Source: CAIKMD01 sp036501365
GTDB lineage: Bacteria; Pseudomonadota; Alphaproteobacteria; ATCC43930; CGMCC-115725
Direction of reading: 5' to 3'
Assembly: GCA_036501365.1 (NCBI GenBank)
Contig: DASYAL010000087.1
Coordinates: forward strand, 1 to 64,000
Length of the DNA stretch: 64,000 bases
A model generated the notes under the pieces. It had not been told where the DNA came from and made no database searches. It worked only from the letters and a program-made list of their open reading frames with translations. A program made the translations under genes and the position numbers. Numbering within the stretch: position 1 is the first letter of the stretch; each line of letters opens with the position of its first letter. This document shows positions 61,248-64,000 of the stretch, in pieces.

Positions 61248-64000
61248 TCACGCGGTCTCCAGCGCCGCGTCCGCCGGCTTCGCCGGCAAGAGAATGACGA
61301 ATTCGGTGCCCTTATCGGGCGTGCTTTTGACGTCGATCGTGCCGCCGTGGCTGATGACGATGCCGTGCGCGACCGAGAGACCGAGGCCGGTGCCTTCGCC
61401 GACTGTCTTGGTGGTGAAAAACGGCTCGAAGATGCGCGGCAGGATCTCCTCGCCCATGCCGCAGCCGGTATCGGCGACTGACAGCCGGATCATGTGCTCG
61501 TTGCCCGGCGTCTCGGCCGCGGGAACGTCGTCGACCGTCACTGTGATGCGGCCGCCGCGATCGCCGATCGCTTGCGCCGCATTGGTGACGAGATTGACCA
61601 CGACCTGCTGGATCCGGCCGGTATCGGCGAGGATGGTCGGCACCGGCGCGAGGCGTTCGACGAGCTCGATGCCGGGCGCGAGGCGCACGCGCAGCATTTG
61701 CAGCGCGTCCTGCACTTTGGCGCCGACATCGGTCGGCTCGTAGACGATCTCCTGCTTGCGGCTGAAAGCGAGGATCTCGGCGACAAGGTCGCGGGCCTGG
61801 ATGCTCGCCTCGTGGATGTTCTCGAGATCGGCCTGGGCCGGCGCGTTGGGCGGCAATTCGCGCATCACCAGCTTCGAGAGCGCCTGGATCGGCACCAGGA
61901 TGTTGTTGAGGTCGTGGGCGATGCCGCCGGCGAGGGTGCCGAGCGCCGTCAGCTTCTCCGAATGGCGCAGCCGCGTCTCGAGGTCGATTTGCCGCTGGCT
62001 CGCCGCTTCTTGAGCGGTGATGTCCATCATCGCGACCGAGACGTAGAGCGGCCGGTTGTTCTCGTCGTAGGTGACGTCGGCCTGGCTGAACAAGGTGCGC
62101 ACCTCGCCGTCGGGACGGACGATGCGGAAGCGAATGTTGGTGTTGATGTGCTCGTTGAAGCCGCGGCGGAAAGCCGCCACCAGCAGCGTCTGGTCCTCGG
62201 GATGGACGACGGCGAGCAGATGGTCGGTGGTCGGCGCATAGCTGTCGCGGCTGACGCCGAAGATACGATAGGTCTCGTCGGACCATACCACGGCGTTGGT
62301 GTGGAGATTGCGCTCGACCGTGCCGATATGCGCAATGCGCTGCGTGCGGTCGAGGCGTTGCTGGCTCTCGCGCAGCGACTGCTGTACGCGCTTCAGTGCG
62401 GTGACGTCGATGCGCAGGCCGGCAATGCCGCCGTTCGAGGTGCGGCGCTCGGAGATGAGCACCCAGCGCCCGTCGTCGAGCTGTGTTTCCAGCGCTTCGC
62501 CGATCTCGCGGTGATGACGCATGCGCTCGGCGAGCCACTCCTCCTCGCGGCCCTTCGCGTCCGGATAACGGCCGTTGCCCAACGCGGCGCGCAAGATGTC
62601 CTCGAGCCGCGTGCCCGGCACCAGCATCTTCTGGTTCTCGGGATAGAGGCTGCGATAGGCCTCGTTGCACAGCACCAGCCGGTCGTCGCGGTCGTAGATC
62701 ACGAAGCCTTCCGAGATGCTCTCGATCGCGTCGCGCAGCAGCGCCTGGGCGGCGTGCTCGCGGGCTTTCGACATCGCGAGGTCGGTGATGTCCTTGTAGG
62801 TCGCGAGCCGCTCCAGCGGCGTGCCGTCGGTATCGTACCAGAGCTCGGATTCGCGATAGAGCGTACGCGTGACGCCATCGGGATGGATGACGCGGAACTG
62901 GAACGGCGGCTCGTGCTCGCCGCGCGCGCCGGCGGCGACGATCGCGGCGAGACGCGGGCGGTCCTCGGGATGGACGAGCTGGAGGAACGCGGCGGTCTCG
63001 GGCGTGAAATCTTCGCGGGTCACGCCGAACAGCCGGAAGGTCTCGTCCGACCATTCGATTATGCCGGTCTTGAAGTTGCGCCACACGCTGCCGGTCGCCG
63101 AAACCCGCTGCGCGCGATTGAGCATGACCTGGCTGTTGCGCAGCGAGGTCTGCACGGTCTTGAGCGCGGTGACGTCGATGCGCAGCCCGGCGATCCCGCC
63201 GTCGGGCATATGACGCTCCGAACGCATCACCCAGCGGCCATCGCTGAGTCTGCTTTCCTGGGGCTCGCCGCCCTCGCGATGCTTGCGCATCCGCTCAGCG
63301 AGCCATTCCTCCTCGCGACCGATCGCATCGGGATGCCGCCCGGTCGCCAGCGCCTGGCGCATGATCTGCTCGTAGGTGGCTCCGGGGACGAAGCCGGCCG
63401 CGTTGGAGCCGTACATCTTGCGATAGGCTTCATTGCACATGACGAAACGATCTTCGGCATCGTAGATGACGAAGCCTTCGCTGATGCTGCCGAGCGCATC
63501 GCGCAGCAGATTGTCCGAACGTTCGGCGCGCTCGCGCGCCTCCATCAGCTCGGTCTCGTCGGCGACGGTGCCGCGATAGCCGATGAACGTGCCGTCGTCG
63601 TCGAATACCGGCTTGCCGGCGACGCAGACGTCGAACCGGCCGAGCGTCGGCAGATGGATGCTGAAGCGGAAATTACGGAACGGCTGATGGGCGTCGAGTT
63701 CGGCCTTGTGCTGGCGCCATTTCTCGCCGGTGGCATCGATGCCGGGCTGCTCCCAGCGCGTCTTGCCGAGGAGATTGATCTTCGGCCGCTTGGCGCCGCC
63801 GATCATGGTGAAGCGATGCTCGACGTCGGTCTCCCAGATCCAGTCGCTGCTGACCTCGACGATGTCGCGGAAGCGCGCTTCGCTTTGCTGCGCGTCGCGC
63901 ATCGCCGCTTCCGCCTTGGTGACGGTGCGCTCGATGTCTTCGCGCGCCTCGGTTTCGCGGTTGGCGCGGTCGCGTTCCTCGCTGACCAGCGCCGCCGCCC
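61248..64000 (-). CDS. Multi-PAS sensor histidine kinase (5' end beyond window)
   Basis: 917 codons visible; the frame is open to the right edge, where an acidic coiled coil (RETEAREDIERTVTK) leads in. Order from Met 63902: PAS 1 (VEVSSDWIWETDVEH), PAS 2 (SISEGFVIYDAEDRFVMCNEAY), PAS 3 (WSDETFRLFGVTRE), PAS 4 and PAS 5 (close copies of 2 and 3), then HisKA EKLTALGTLAGGIAHDLNNILVP and HATPase ADTGCGMGEEILPRIFEPFFTTK with GTGLGLSVAHG. There is no membrane segment in the visible part. It pairs with the receiver gene downstream. Confidence 0.92.
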   Translation of the reverse strand, partial: AAALVSEERDRANRETEAREDIERTVTKAEAAMRDAQQSEARFRDIVEVSSDWIWETDVEHRFTMIGGAKRPKINLLGKTRWEQPGIDATGEKWRQHKAELDAHQPFRNFRFSIHLPTLGRFDVCVAGKPVFDDDGTFIGYRGTVADETELMEARERAERSDNLLRDALGSISEGFVIYDAEDRFVMCNEAYRKMYGSNAAGFVPGATYEQIMRQALATGRHPDAIGREEEWLAERMRKHREGGEPQESRLSDGRWVMRSERHMPDGGIAGLRIDVTALKTVQTSLRNSQVMLNRAQRVSATGSVWRNFKTGIIEWSDETFRLFGVTREDFTPETAAFLQLVHPEDRPRLAAIVAAGARGEHEPPFQFRVIHPDGVTRTLYRESELWYDTDGTPLERLATYKDITDLAMSKAREHAAQALLRDAIESISEGFVIYDRDDRLVLCNEAYRSLYPENQKMLVPGTRLEDILRAALGNGRYPDAKGREEEWLAERMRHHREIGEALETQLDDGRWVLISERRTSNGGIAGLRIDVTALKRVQQSLRESQQRLDRTQRIAHIGTVERNLHTNAVVWSDETYRIFGVSRDSYAPTTDHLLAVVHPEDQTLLVAAFRRGFNEHINTNIRFRIVRPDGEVRTLFSQADVTYDENNRPLYVSVAMMDITAQEAASQRQIDLETRLRHSEKLTALGTLAGGIAHDLNNILVPIQALSKLVMRELPPNAPAQADLENIHEASIQARDLVAEILAFSRKQEIVYEPTDVGAKVQDALQMLRVRLAPGIELVERLAPVPTILADTGRIQQVVVNLVTNAAQAIGDRGGRITVTVDDVPAAETPGNEHMIRLSVADTGCGMGEEILPRIFEPFFTTKTVGEGTGLGLSVAHGIVISHGGTIDVKSTPDKGTEFVILLPAKPADAALETA

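Overview
The window is GC-rich chromosomal DNA of an alphaproteobacterium. The best evidence is the gene string rpsB-tsf-pyrH-frr-uppS-cdsA-rseP-bamA-skp-lpxD-fabZ-lpxA-lpxI-lpxB. LpxI in place of LpxH, SdhE beside mfd, DUF502 and the many small helical proteins and intergenic palindromes fit Hyphomicrobiales or Rhodospirillales. I cannot name a genus. No tRNA, rRNA, CRISPR array, phage or complete insertion sequence was seen.

Layout. 0-8 kb: periplasmic binding proteins (a Pht5-like protein, a NitT/TauT type and a TAXI type), a HbpS-like haem-binding protein, a MAPEG membrane protein, a MASE4 histidine kinase and a candidate small RNA. 6.7-9 kb: two L,D-transpeptidases around a small lipoprotein with a strong terminator. 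9-12 kb: a patch of very small, mostly helical proteins on both strands. 12-22 kb: a hybrid histidine kinase, another binding protein, a repeat-rich gap, a divergent LLM oxidoreductase/GST pair, and a three-gene molybdenum hydroxylase set (cytochrome c, large subunit, 2Fe-2S subunit). 22.6-36.3 kb: the translation, outer-membrane and lipid A operon, in which dxr is absent between cdsA and rseP. 36.3-38.3 kb: glyoxalase, then a type III polyketide synthase with an ICMT-type methyltransferase. 38.5-58 kb: DUF502, recG, sdhE and mfd, separated by accessory genes: three tandem binding-protein paralogues, a LigI-like lactonase, two MetE-fold proteins, another binding protein, a phosphoesterase and two tandem amidohydrolases. 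58-64 kb: a DsbA-family protein, an SDR/phosphotransferase/DUF6285 operon, and a multi-PAS kinase with its response regulator; the kinase runs off the right edge.

The most unusual layer is the intergenic repeats. At least four families of palindromes (called A-D here) recur. Two GIY-YIG endonuclease genes, both broken, are each tightly bracketed by inverted copies of a palindrome: family A for one, family B for the other. This resembles the link between REP/REPIN elements and RAYT proteins in gammaproteobacteria, but with a different nuclease. Palindromes have also become part of genes. Two adjacent binding proteins appear to take their N-terminal signal-peptide region, and one its start codon, from family A and family B elements. 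The TAXI gene begins inside C/D elements. mfd begins directly at the edge of a family B doublet.

The eight PBP2-fold proteins have no permease or ATPase gene in the window, so they are orphan binding proteins or enzymes of that fold. Together with the amidohydrolases, lactonase, molybdenum hydroxylase, LLM oxidoreductase and GST they suggest scavenging of aromatic or other xenobiotic organic acids. That last point is inference.
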